Assembly: GCA_964481035.1 (NCBI GenBank)
Contig: CAYZSE010000070.1
Coordinates: 1-17,781 of the forward strand
Direction of reading: 5' to 3'
From: JAAAPF01 sp964481035
GTDB taxonomy: Bacteria > Pseudomonadota > Alphaproteobacteria > Geminicoccales > Geminicoccaceae
DNA: 17,781 nt
This document shows, one piece after another, positions 1 through 7,788 of this stretch (within the stretch, counting starts at the first letter, position 1; every line of letters begins with the position of its first letter). The notes under the pieces are model-generated. The model worked only from the letters and a program-made list of their open reading frames with translations, ran no database searches and had not been told where the DNA came from. Made by a program: the position numbers and the translations under genes.

Positions 1-235
1 ACCCCCGGCGCCTTTCTGCCATCGACGTCGCCCGGTATGAACCAGATGCGCCATGTTGAGGCGTAAGGCCGGCGTGCGGGCATTGGCGAGATCGGCCTGG
101 AGCGGTCCAAGAGGCAACGGCCGCCTTCGCCTCAAGGTCACCCACTCCGGACGCTAGAGAGTAGGCCGCTCGACAAGACACGTAACGCCGGGCACAGAAC
201 GGCTAGTCCTCGACGAAAAGGTGGGGATGCTCTCA

Positions 236-2710
236 TTACGCAGGCGCCGCCGTGAACTCGAACTGGGCCTCGCAGCCGTCATGTGCGCAGACCGGCTTCT
301 TCAGTGTGATGGGCCGCTGGAATTTCGTCCGGCTGCACCTTTTGCAGGCGAACTGGCCGCGGAAAGCCTTGAACTCCTCCCAGCGCGCCTTCTCGTCGCC
401 AATTGAACCGTCGCCATAAGGCCCGTCCTGGAAGTGGCTGCCAAAATTCTCGATCTCGCCCTTCACTAGGCTGTCGAGGAACCTGTTGTTCACCCCCGGC
501 ACCAGGGCCGGTACCAGCCTAATGTCCTTGAGCAACACTGCGAGCGCCGAGGCCAGCTCACTGCGCTCGTAGGAGCAAGCCCTCTCCAGCGGTCGGATGC
601 GCACGCTGACCCCGAAGTCTCGACAGATGCCAAGAAGCCATTCTTCCTCAGCCTGGCGCATTTCGTTCGCCGCCGACTGACCGTTTGCCCAACGCGCCTC
701 GATCATCTCGTCGCTGACCTTGTGGTCGGCAAAACGTGGCCCATAGGCCGGGTCGACGCCAATGATGCGGGTGAAATGCCACGCCTTCGCCTCGAGCTGA
801 TCCTTCAGATAATTGAAGAACCGCTCGTCATGGGTGGTGATAAGGATCTGACAGTCGCCGAACATGGTGGCGATCAAGCCGGCGATGGTGCGTCGGTGAT
901 CAGCATCATACGAGGTCACGATGTCATCTAGCGCGACAATCGGCGCGCCCGCGTTGAACAGCTTGATCGCCGCCATTCGCAGCGCCAGCGCAACCGAGTG
1001 GATCTGAGAGTCGCTCAGATAGCCGGCCGGTTGCACGCCCGGACGGTTCTTGGCGAAATCGATCAGAAGATTGAGTCGTTGCTGGTTTGTGTCGTCCTCA
1101 GCCGGCAGTTCCAGCCGGATCGGAATGGCGCCGGCGCCTTGAATCAATTTGTAGATGTCGTTCATCGGCGTCTGAAGCTTATCGAGCAGCGCTTGCAGCT
1201 TCTTGCGGATCTCGGCAGAGACTGTTGCCGATTGGACGGTCAGGGCATCGGAGAGCTTGCCCAGCTCTTCGCTCGTTCGCCGCGCAAGATCCCGCTCCGT
1301 CTGTAACTCCAGCAGCCGATCGGTCTTCGCCTTCGCCTTGATGTAAGTGTGGTCGCCTTGCTTCGACTCGATGTCAGCGATTGCCAGATCGAGCGTGGCG
1401 ACCAGCTTGACCAGTCTTTCAGCAATCTGAGTGGAGTCCGGCACTGCACGCTGCGGCCAGCTGGCAAGGCCCGTCTGATACGCAACCAGATCGGCCTTGA
1501 GTGCCGCGTCTCCATCACTGAGCAAGCCAATTAGCGCCGGTAGCGCCGCCACCAATTGGATGTGCGCCTTATTGGCCGCTGCCCTAGCCTCGTCCAGTGC
1601 CTTCTTGGCGGCAGCATAGTCGGCCAGTTCCTCAAGGTGCGTTGCGATATGTTCCCGGATCGCCGGGACGCTGCCAGCGACAGTATCGGCGACGCGTGTG
1701 GCACAGACTGGGCAAACGTCGAGGATCGGCACGCCGTCAGCGAAAAGCGGTTCGGCAGCTTTCCACAGAGGCTGAAAGACGGTGTTCGCCGCCTTCCCGC
1801 GTTCCTCCGCCTCCTTGCTCTCCGCCGCCGACAGTGCTTCGACGGCAGCCTCGAAGGTCGGAACCGCGCCCTTCGTAACGGTTGCGCCGCTGTCTGCCTC
1901 CTGCGCCTCCTCCCACAGAGCAACAGCCGCGTTGCGGATCTGGCGCAGACCCGCGAGCCCGATCTTGTTCTCTTCGGCCTTGGCCCGCGCTTCCAGCTCT
2001 ATGTAGACCGGATCGTGAGCAGCCAGCGCCACCAGCGCCAGCGTGGCATCAAGCGGGGCGAGGACCGACGCGTTGGCGTAGGCAAGCACCGCCGCATCAT
2101 TCCAGGCTTTCACTGCTTGGCCCGTCTCCCTAGCGAGCTGGCTATCCACCCGCCGCAGTGGCGCCTCGTCCTCGGCCGCGGTCTTCACCTGTGTGCGCAG
2201 CGCACGAAAATTCTTCTGCACCTCCACCAGCGGGCCGAGTTGCAGCCAGTTGGCGATATCCGTGTAGCGCTGTTCGGGCGTATGCGCCTCGACGAAGGTA
2301 CGCAGCGCGTGCCCACGGATGATTGGCGGCACCACGAAGTAAGCGTTCACAGTCTTGGCTATTGCCGGTATCGGCCGCTTCGCCCCGGTCGCTGGCCGGC
2401 GACCGGTCGCGACGTCGTTGCCCGAGACAATACCGACCATGACCTCTAGCGCGATCGTCGCCTCATCCGCCAGATTATGCGCAAGCGCCACGGGACCGGC
2501 CTGGTTGTTGATCGCGCGCTGTCCCAGCCGTTCGAGCGTCCCGTCCTTGGAGAACATGAATTCCAGCGCATCGATGACGCTGGACTTACCGCCACCATTG
2601 GGTGCGAAGATCGCCAAGCAGCGCTTCTTGCTGAAGTCGAATGTCTTCGGCTTGAGATAGGCGCGGAATCCAGTGAGGCCCAGCGATCGGAGGAAATACG
2701 GATCAGCCAT
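236..2710 (-). CDS. Rad50/RecF-like ABC ATPase with zinc hook and C-terminal zinc ribbon
   Basis: An 824-residue SMC/Rad50-type ATPase from the ATG at 2710; the open frame runs 16 arginine-rich codons further up, but the ATG is the natural start. Seen in sequence: Walker A APNGGGKSS (36-44), charged helical arms (about 165-320 and 350-510), a Rad50-like hook CPVC (333-336) between the arms, ABC signature YLSDSQ (564-569), Walker B IVALDDI (591-597) with the Asp-Asp typical of RecF rather than Asp-Glu, and an H-loop TTHDE (H627). About 190 residues follow the H-loop and end in a four-Cys zinc ribbon (C789, C792, C808, C813). Family knowledge: such ATPases sense or process DNA ends and are common in defence modules (Lamassu LmuB, ABC-three-component systems). 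The start overlaps the preceding 84-residue gene by 8 nt, so translation is probably coupled. Base composition is less GC-rich than downstream genes, suggesting transfer. The ATPase class is certain; the biological role is not known. Confidence 0.85.
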   Translation of the reverse strand: MADPYFLRSLGLTGFRAYLKPKTFDFSKKRCLAIFAPNGGGKSSVIDALEFMFSKDGTLERLGQRAINNQAGPVALAHNLADEATIALEVMVGIVSGNDVATGRRPATGAKRPIPAIAKTVNAYFVVPPIIRGHALRTFVEAHTPEQRYTDIANWLQLGPLVEVQKNFRALRTQVKTAAEDEAPLRRVDSQLARETGQAVKAWNDAAVLAYANASVLAPLDATLALVALAAHDPVYIELEARAKAEENKIGLAGLRQIRNAAVALWEEAQEADSGATVTKGAVPTFEAAVEALSAAESKEAEERGKAANTVFQPLWKAAEPLFADGVPILDVCPVCATRVADTVAGSVPAIREHIATHLEELADYAAAKKALDEARAAANKAHIQLVAALPALIGLLSDGDAALKADLVAYQTGLASWPQRAVPDSTQIAERLVKLVATLDLAIADIESKQGDHTYIKAKAKTDRLLELQTERDLARRTSEELGKLSDALTVQSATVSAEIRKKLQALLDKLQTPMNDIYKLIQGAGAIPIRLELPAEDDTNQQRLNLLIDFAKNRPGVQPAGYLSDSQIHSVALALRMAAIKLFNAGAPIVALDDIVTSYDADHRRTIAGLIATMFGDCQILITTHDERFFNYLKDQLEAKAWHFTRIIGVDPAYGPRFADHKVSDEMIEARWANGQSAANEMRQAEEEWLLGICRDFGVSVRIRPLERACSYERSELASALAVLLKDIRLVPALVPGVNNRFLDSLVKGEIENFGSHFQDGPYGDGSIGDEKARWEEFKAFRGQFACKRCSRTKFQRPITLKKPVCAHDGCEAQFEFTAAPA

Positions 2711-2957
2711 CGCCCGCCTCCGGCTCCGGCTCCGGCGGATCGGCCCGCGCGACCGCAAGCTTCACGATGGCGTCCTTAGCCTTCGCAACCGCGTCGACCG
2801 CCGGTGTCGCCGTGAGCAGGTGCTTGACCAGAATATCGGCCAAACCGATATCAACGTTCTCCCTTTCGCGAAGCGACTTGCCCAGGCTTGTTAGGAATTC
2901 GGCAGAAGACGAAGGTTCGGCCGCTGCCGCCTCTTGCTGTTCTCCTGTCGTCTGCAC
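2703..2957 (-). CDS. small hypothetical protein, partner of the ABC ATPase
   Basis: An 84-residue protein that I do not recognise. It starts with GTG at 2957, preceded by an excellent ribosome binding site (GGGAGG at 2963-2968, 5-nt spacer). Its stop overlaps the ATPase start by 8 nt, so the two form one transcription and translation unit. The N-terminus is polar and low in complexity (Glu/Ala/Ser-rich, residues 4-18). A central helical stretch (about 20-72) has regularly spaced Leu/Val/Ile and could pack against the ATPase arms. The C-terminus is acidic and Pro-rich (PPEPEPEAGDG). There is no signal peptide, membrane segment, Cys pair or catalytic motif. By position it resembles the small middle subunits found beside SMC-like ATPases in Lamassu or ABC-three-component systems, but it is shorter and no sequence match is claimed. 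The strong ribosome site and overlap make it likely to be a real gene. Confidence 0.65.
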   Translation of the reverse strand: MQTTGEQQEAAAAEPSSSAEFLTSLGKSLRERENVDIGLADILVKHLLTATPAVDAVAKAKDAIVKLAVARADPPEPEPEAGDG

Positions 2958-3275
2958 GTGCGCCTCCCACCCGCAAAGACTTCGATTGTGAGTTTTCGGC
3001 GTGACCTAATTTCTCGTGGTTCGCTTGGCACCCGGCAGCCGCCTCCATCGCAGTGCTAGGGTACCCCCCACGAACCGCTGTTCGAGCTAGCTGCCCCCGA
3101 GACATTGCCCGCCGCAAGGGCAGTGTTCAATGACCGTTTCTGGCGGTCTTGGGGCGTGGCAGTGGACCTCCCCCAAGACCGCTCGCCGTCCGTTCCTGCC
3201 GAGCGTGAGACCATAGTGCTGAGACCGCAGTGGGCCGAACTGGGGCCAAGATCGGGGCGGGCGGTCGCTCCGTTG
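2958..3275. other. intergenic region at the GC-content transition
   Basis: These 318 bases lie between the ATPase module and the hydrolase gene that ends at 3276. No convincing gene is seen. A relatively AT-rich patch around 2990-3015 is the likely promoter zone for the minus-strand ATPase operon, but no clear -35/-10 pair could be assigned. Two inverted repeats are present: an imperfect 8-bp one (3103-3110 with 3118-3125) and a perfect 12-bp one (3143-3154 with 3171-3182). Base composition rises from the poorer left side to the very GC-rich right side in this stretch, so it probably contains the edge of the acquired segment. Confidence 0.6.
3143..3182. repeat. perfect 12-bp inverted repeat, possible terminator
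   Basis: GCGGTCTTGGGG at 3143-3154 is exactly complementary to CCCCAAGACCGC at 3171-3182, with a 16-nt loop. It lies about 95 nt beyond the stop of the minus-strand hydrolase gene and could end its transcript, although no T-run follows on either strand. An operator or an island-border site are alternatives. Confidence 0.4.
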
Positions 3276-4253
3276 TCAAAACTCCAGGGGCCACCCCCGG
3301 GCCTGGGCGAGCGCGTGCATGCGGTCGAAGAGCCGGAGGAAGTTCCAGGGCTTGTCGGGCGGATCGCCGCGAAAGCCGCGGTAGGCGCGCTCGACGTTGG
3401 GGTAGAGCCGGGCGGGGACGTTCCAGGCGGCGAAGGGGCCGATGTCGATGCGCGTGGCCGCCTCGAAGGCGGGCACGCCGGCGTCGAAGAGGGGCCGTGC
3501 GGCGGCCTCGACGTGGTCGATGTAGGCGCGCACGTCGGCCGTCCCCTCGGCGCCGCAGACGGGGCCGTGGCCGGGCACGATCACCCGCGCCCGGAGGTCG
3601 TCGAGGGTCGCGAGCGCGCGGCGCCAGTCGGCGAAGGTGCCGCGCCAGCCGATCGGCGTGCAGCCCCGAAAGACGATGTCGCCGGCGAGGACGACGCCCT
3701 CGGCGGGCAGGTGGACGAGGAGGTCGCCCTGCTGGTGCGCCGGGCCGACGTGGATCAGCTCGACCGCCAAGCCGTCGAGGTCGAGGTCGAGCCGGTCGTC
3801 GACGAGGCGCGTCGGCGGCACCGGCCGGATGCCGGCGAAGTCGTAGTCGCCGCCGAGCTGGTCGATCGCGGCCAGGGCGCCGGGCGCGAGCCAGCCCATG
3901 ACGCGGCGGGTGATGGGCGACTTGGCGTAGCCCAGCGTCCGGGCCATGCGCCTCGGGTCCGCCGCTTGCGGCATCCGCGCCGGCAGCGTGCGGTGGCCGA
4001 CGACCTCGGCGCCGGCGAACACCTGGTTGCCGAAGACGTGGTCGAGGTCCTCGTGGGTGTTGACGACGAGGCCCGGCGGGCCGTCGAAGACGCCCCTGAT
4101 GTGCGCCTGCAGCGCGCGGGCGTGGGCGAGGTCCGACTGGGTGTCGACGACGAGGCCGAGGCCGCGCGCGACGAAGCCCGAGTTGGCGTCGCACAGGCGG
4201 TTCCTGGCGGCGATGGCGGCATAGGCGCTCGCGCTCACCTGCTCGAAGCGCAT
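3276..4253 (-). CDS. MBL-fold metallo-hydrolase, variant metal motif
   Basis: A 325-residue protein of the metallo-beta-lactamase superfamily, starting at ATG 4253 with a GGGAG-type ribosome site about 8 nt upstream. Core elements appear in order: the THEDLDH metal motif (66-72), GPAHQQGDLLVHLP (H173), VLAGDIVFRG (D192) and VPGHGPVCG (H229). The canonical motif is HxHxDH; here the second His is Asp69, giving H67-x-D69-x-D71-H72, so one metal site probably has altered ligands. The segment around 173-205 is typical of the broad hydrolase group related to glyoxalase II and quinoprotein-relay hydrolases, with no substrate predictable. No signal peptide is evident, so it is likely cytoplasmic. It is transcribed divergently from the FAD-dependent dehydrogenase at 4403 across 149 nt, and the two may share regulation. 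The superfamily is secure; the substrate is unknown. Confidence 0.88.
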   Translation of the reverse strand: MRFEQVSASAYAAIAARNRLCDANSGFVARGLGLVVDTQSDLAHARALQAHIRGVFDGPPGLVVNTHEDLDHVFGNQVFAGAEVVGHRTLPARMPQAADPRRMARTLGYAKSPITRRVMGWLAPGALAAIDQLGGDYDFAGIRPVPPTRLVDDRLDLDLDGLAVELIHVGPAHQQGDLLVHLPAEGVVLAGDIVFRGCTPIGWRGTFADWRRALATLDDLRARVIVPGHGPVCGAEGTADVRAYIDHVEAAARPLFDAGVPAFEAATRIDIGPFAAWNVPARLYPNVERAYRGFRGDPPDKPWNFLRLFDRMHALAQARGWPLEF

Positions 4254-4287
4254 TGCTGGCTCTCCCGGCTCGATCGGCCCTTGCTGT

Positions 4288-4304
4288 CGCGCGTCCGACG
4301 CGCG
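4288..4304. promoter_or_regulatory. 17-bp palindrome between divergent genes, candidate operator
   Basis: CGCGCGTC-c-GACGCGCG is a perfect 8+8 palindrome around one central base. It sits 35 nt upstream of the hydrolase ATG and about 99 nt upstream of the dehydrogenase start, where a regulator could affect both genes. The GC-rich background raises the odds of chance palindromes, so this is only a candidate. No convincing -35/-10 pair was found here for either gene. Confidence 0.3.
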
Positions 4305-4402
4305 TTGTCGAGATGGCGCGAGCCGCGCCTGGACCCGGGCTTGCGGGCCGCCAACATTAGAGCCGATGATGATGACCTGCCGCGCGAGGGGCCGAGCCGA
4401 AC

Positions 4403-5845
4403 GTGCAACCGATCCTGAACAGCATGACCTTGCCTTCCGGCTTGCTCGATCGCCTCAAGGGCGTTCTCGGCCCGGGCGGCTGGCTCACCGAGCCCGCCGA
4501 CGTCGCGCCCTATTGCACGGCCTGGCGCGACGACTGGCGCGGGGCGACGCCGCTGGTGGCGAGGCCCGACACCACCGCGAAGGTCGCAGCGGTGGTCCAG
4601 ATCTGTGCCGAGGCCGGCGTCGCCATCGTCCCCCAGGGCGGCAACACGGGGCTCACCGGCGGCGGCCAGCCGCACGCCCACGGCCGCGAGATCGTGCTGT
4701 CGACGAGCCGGCTCAAGCGCATCCGCGCCATCGACCTCGACAACGACACGATCACCGTCGAGGCCGGCTGCGTCCTGCAGGTCATCCAGGAGACGGCGCT
4801 CGCGCACGACCGCATCTTCCCCCTGAGCCTCGCCGCCGAGGGCAGCTGCCAGATCGGCGGCAACCTCGCGACCAACGCCGGCGGCACCCAGGTGCTGCGC
4901 TACGGCAACGCCCGGGCGCTGACCCTCGGCCTCGAGGTCGTGCTCGCCGACGGTCGGGTCTGGGACGGGCTCAGGGGCCTGCGCAAGGACAACACCGGCT
5001 ACGACCTGAAGGACCTCTTCATCGGTGCGGAGGGCACGCTCGGCATCATCACCGCCGCGGTGCTCCGGCTCCACCCGCGCGCCACCGACGTCCAGACGGC
5101 GCTCGCGGCGGTGCCCTCGCCGGCGGCCGCGGTCGGCCTCCTGGCCGCGCTCAAGGCCGCCTTCGGCGAGCAGTTGACCGCCTTCGAGCTCATGGGGCGG
5201 GCCTGCTTCGACCTCGCGCTCGCCACCATCGACGGCGTCGAGGATGCGTTCGCGGCGCCGTCGCCCTGGTATGCGCTCGTCGAACTCGCCGGCCACGGCG
5301 CGCCGGGAACATTGCTGGAGCCGCTCGAGGCGACGCTGGCCGAAGCCCTCGAGACGGGCCGGGTGAGCGATGCCGTCATCGCCCAATCGGACGACCAGCG
5401 TCGCCAACTCTGGCGGGTGCGCGAGGAGCAGGCCGAGGCGCAGAAGCGCTCCGGCGCCGGCATCAAGCACGATGTCTCGGTGCCGATCTCCCACATCGCG
5501 CGCTTCGTCGCCGCCGCCGACGCGGCGCTCGAGCAGGCCTATCCGGGCATCCGGCTGATCTGTTTCGGCCATCTCGGCGACGGCAACCTGCACTACAACC
5601 CGATGCAGCCGGCGGACTGGGACGGCGCCGCCTTCAAGGCCGAGACCGGCCGCGTCAACCGGCTCGTCCACGATCTGGTCACCGCCCACGGCGGCTCGAT
5701 CAGCGCCGAGCACGGCCTCGGCCGGCTGCGCCGCGACGAGGCCGCCCGCTACAAGTCGCCGGTCGAGCGCGACCTCATGCGCGCCATCAAGCAGGCGCTC
5801 GACCCGGCCAACCTCATGAACCCCGGCAAGGTCCTCGCCGAGTAG
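4403..5845 (+). CDS. FAD-binding oxidoreductase, D-2-hydroxyacid dehydrogenase (GlcD/D2HGDH type)
   Basis: A 480-residue flavoprotein of the FAD_binding_4 plus FAD-oxidase C-terminal family, which oxidises D-2-hydroxy acids (D-lactate, glycolate, D-2-hydroxyglutarate) to 2-oxo acids and passes electrons to a flavoprotein or quinone acceptor. Visible motifs: the FAD loop PQGGNTGLTGGG (77-88), GSCQIGGNLATNAGG (147-161) and GAEGTLGIIT (208-217). In the C-terminal domain are GHLGDGNLHYN (H390 and H397, metal ligands in D2HGDH homologues) and AEHGLG (E436, H437), then the family's usual ending LMNPGKVL. The length is normal. The start is GTG 4403 with GAGGGG 11 nt upstream; an in-frame ATG at 4424 is possible but has no clear ribosome site. 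The PQGGNTGLTGGG form and the lack of adjacent glcE/glcF favour D2HGDH or D-lactate dehydrogenase over glycolate oxidase. The exact substrate is not determined. Confidence 0.92.
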   Translation: MQPILNSMTLPSGLLDRLKGVLGPGGWLTEPADVAPYCTAWRDDWRGATPLVARPDTTAKVAAVVQICAEAGVAIVPQGGNTGLTGGGQPHAHGREIVLSTSRLKRIRAIDLDNDTITVEAGCVLQVIQETALAHDRIFPLSLAAEGSCQIGGNLATNAGGTQVLRYGNARALTLGLEVVLADGRVWDGLRGLRKDNTGYDLKDLFIGAEGTLGIITAAVLRLHPRATDVQTALAAVPSPAAAVGLLAALKAAFGEQLTAFELMGRACFDLALATIDGVEDAFAAPSPWYALVELAGHGAPGTLLEPLEATLAEALETGRVSDAVIAQSDDQRRQLWRVREEQAEAQKRSGAGIKHDVSVPISHIARFVAAADAALEQAYPGIRLICFGHLGDGNLHYNPMQPADWDGAAFKAETGRVNRLVHDLVTAHGGSISAEHGLGRLRRDEAARYKSPVERDLMRAIKQALDPANLMNPGKVLAE

Positions 5846-5867
5846 GGCGGCGGCCGGGGTCGCCGCC
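5846..5867 (+). terminator. GC-rich hairpin directly after the FAD-oxidoreductase stop
   Basis: GGCGGCG (5846-5852) pairs with CGCCGCC (5861-5867) around an 8-nt loop, beginning on the base after the stop codon. It could act as a terminator but has no T-run, and such hairpins arise easily in GC-rich DNA. Confidence 0.3.
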
Positions 5868-5999
5868 GCGGTGTAGGCCGCCGGCCCGACGGGGGCTGCG
5901 CGCCGCGGGTCTTCTGCTCAGACGGCTCGACGATGGCCGCGAGACGCGGCACGCACTGGCGGCCTCACCGGCAACCCGTCGGGCTCGCGCGGCGCGGGT

Positions 6000-6250
6000 T
6001 CATCCGCCATCGGGCGACGTTTCTAGCGCGCCGACAGGGCGCTCCAGACGGGCGTGGCGGCTGTGCACGGCGCAGACCTCGCCGACGAGCCCCTGCACGG
6101 TGCGGTCGAGCGGCTGCATCCTCGCGAGCAGCACCGCCATGTCGTCACGCACGGATCCTTGCTCCTCGCGCAACCCGCGCTGCTCGGCGCGAACCCGCTC
6201 CGGCTGCGTGGCGAAGCACTCCAGGCTGACCCTTCCTCGGCCATGGCTGC
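6000..6250 (-). pseudogene. possible remnant of a small coiled-coil protein
   Basis: One minus-strand frame stays open from about 6250 to a TGA at 6000-6002. It reads like an amphipathic coiled coil: stretches such as LREEQGSVRDDMAVLLARM and VQGLVGEVCAVHSRHARLE show heptad-like Leu/Val spacing with Arg/Glu. This resembles the tiny coiled-coil proteins common in alphaproteobacterial genomes. The only in-frame ATG (6140) would give 46 residues and lacks a convincing ribosome site. An ATG at about 6244 lies in a different frame, which fits an eroded or frameshifted gene. It could also be chance. Confidence 0.25.
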
Positions 6251-6324
6251 GCTCTATTGGTAGAGGAGCAGGCTGGCCATCTCGCCTCGGCGCGTCAACG
6301 CGGCCGGCTCGGGCCTGCGTGCGC

Positions 6325-7785
6325 TTACGCCGCCTCGACCGCCTTGACGATCTCCTCGGTCATCTTCTTGGCATCGCCGAAGAGCATCATCGTGTTGTCC
6401 TGGTAGAACAGCGTGTTCTCGATGCCGGCGTAGCCCGCGGCCATCGAGCGCTTGACGAAGAAGACGGCCTTGGCCTCGTTCACGTCGAGCACCGGCATGC
6501 CGAAGATCGGGCTCTGCGGGTCGTTCTTGGCCGAGGGGTTGGTGATGTCGTTGGCGCCGATGACGTAGGCGACGTCCGCCTGCTGGAACTCGCCGTTGAT
6601 CTCCTCCATCTCGAAAACGTCGTCGTAGGGGATCTGCGCCTCGGCGAGGAGCACGTTCATGTGGCCGGGCATCCGGCCCGCCACCGGGTGGATCGCGAAG
6701 CGGACGGTGACGCCCTTGGAGACGAGGTGGTCGTAGAGGTCGCGCACGGCGTGCTGCGCCTGGGCCACCGCCATGCCGTAGCCCGGCACGATAATGACGT
6801 TCTGCGCATTCGCCATGATGAAGGCGGCGTCGTCGGCGGAGCCGGGCTTGACCGTTCGGTCGAGGTCGTCGTCGACTGCCGCCGCGGCGCTCTCGCCCCA
6901 GCCGCCGAGGATGACCGAGACGAAGTGCCGGTTCATCGCCTTGCACATGATGTAGCTGAGGATGGCACCCGACGAGCCGACCAGCGCGCCGGTGATGATC
7001 AGCGCCTGGTTGTTGAGCGTGAAGCCGATACCCGCGGCGGCCCAGCCCGAGTACGAATTCAGCATCGAGACCACGACCGGCATGTCGGCGCCGCCGATCG
7101 GGATGATGAGGAGAACGCCCAGGGCGAAGGCAAAGAACGTCATGATCCAGAACACCGTCGGGTTCTGGGTCGCCATGAAGATGCCTAGGAACACCACGAT
7201 CGCGATCCCGAGGCCGATGTTGATCCCGTGGCGGGACGGCAGCAAGATCGGCTTGGAGCTCATCGCCGGGCGGATGATCGGCATCAGCGGGAAGAGGATC
7301 TTCTCGGCGAGCGCCGGCAGCTTCGCCTGCAGCTTGCCGAAGGCGATGACGGAGCCGGTGAAGGTCACGGCGCCGACGACCGTGCCGAGGCCCATCTCGA
7401 ACAGCGACAGCGCCTTGATGTGGCCGTCCTTGAGGATGCCGAACTCGCCGGGGTTCATCAGCGCCGCCGCGGCGACGAAGACGGCGGCAAGGCCGACCAG
7501 CGAGTGGAATGCCGCGACCAGCTGGGGCATCGCCGTCATCTGGATGGTGCGGGCGATGACGAAGCCGACCGAGCCGCCCGCCGCGAGCGCCACGAGGACG
7601 AGCCCGTAGGCCTGCAACGACGGCTGGCGCAGGCTCACGAGCGTGATGAGGATGGCGAGCGTCATCCCCACCATGCCGTAGATGTTGCCCTGGCGGGCCG
7701 TCGACGGATGCGAGAGGCCGCGCAGGGCCAGGATGAAGAAGACGGCAGCCGCGAGATAGCCGATGGCGGCGAGGTTCACACCCAC
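6325..7785 (-). CDS. pntB: NAD(P) transhydrogenase subunit beta
   Basis: The 486-residue beta subunit of the membrane-bound proton-translocating transhydrogenase, which drives hydride transfer from NADH to NADP+ using the proton gradient. The N-terminal half has many hydrophobic helices (proton channel, domain II). The last 160 residues are the NADP(H)-binding domain III, with GYGMAVA (335-341), RFAIHPVAGRMPGHMNVLLA, GANDITNP (410-417) and VFFVKRSM (K435, R436), all diagnostic. The start is GTG 7785, only 3 nt after the stop of the preceding pntA2 gene, with GGAG 7 nt upstream inside that gene's end; a second in-frame GTG two codons later is an alternative. The length is typical. It is the last gene of a three-gene operon and a main NADPH source in many alphaproteobacteria. 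Identification is secure. Confidence 0.97.
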   Translation of the reverse strand: MGVNLAAIGYLAAAVFFILALRGLSHPSTARQGNIYGMVGMTLAILITLVSLRQPSLQAYGLVLVALAAGGSVGFVIARTIQMTAMPQLVAAFHSLVGLAAVFVAAAALMNPGEFGILKDGHIKALSLFEMGLGTVVGAVTFTGSVIAFGKLQAKLPALAEKILFPLMPIIRPAMSSKPILLPSRHGINIGLGIAIVVFLGIFMATQNPTVFWIMTFFAFALGVLLIIPIGGADMPVVVSMLNSYSGWAAAGIGFTLNNQALIITGALVGSSGAILSYIMCKAMNRHFVSVILGGWGESAAAAVDDDLDRTVKPGSADDAAFIMANAQNVIIVPGYGMAVAQAQHAVRDLYDHLVSKGVTVRFAIHPVAGRMPGHMNVLLAEAQIPYDDVFEMEEINGEFQQADVAYVIGANDITNPSAKNDPQSPIFGMPVLDVNEAKAVFFVKRSMAAGYAGIENTLFYQDNTMMLFGDAKKMTEEIVKAVEAA

Positions 7786-7788
7786 GGG

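Larger units (their letters stand above)
5846..6324. other. 479-base region with no intact gene, between convergent genes
   Basis: This stretch lies between the ends of the plus-strand FAD oxidoreductase and the minus-strand pntB. Apart from the hairpin after the first gene and a possible coiled-coil remnant (6000-6250, minus), nothing recognisable is seen. Short frames on both strands lack ribosome sites and have arginine/serine-rich shadow composition. Confidence 0.6.

Noticed and set aside
1..66. Open plus-strand frame ending in MNQMRHVEA and stop, possibly the tail of a gene left of the window
   Set aside because: Only 21 codons are visible, without a recognisable domain. A minus-strand ATG at 54 is equally unsupported. 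The rest of 1-235 shows no gene.
3105..4418. 437-codon plus-strand frame rich in Val, Asp and Arg
   Set aside because: Antisense shadow of the MBL hydrolase, whose own frame has all metal motifs.
4366..7188. 940-codon plus-strand open frame across the FAD-oxidoreductase and pntB region
   Set aside because: It is a high-GC shadow: Arg/Ala/His-rich, no recognisable motif, and it lies over two genes with complete family motifs in other frames.
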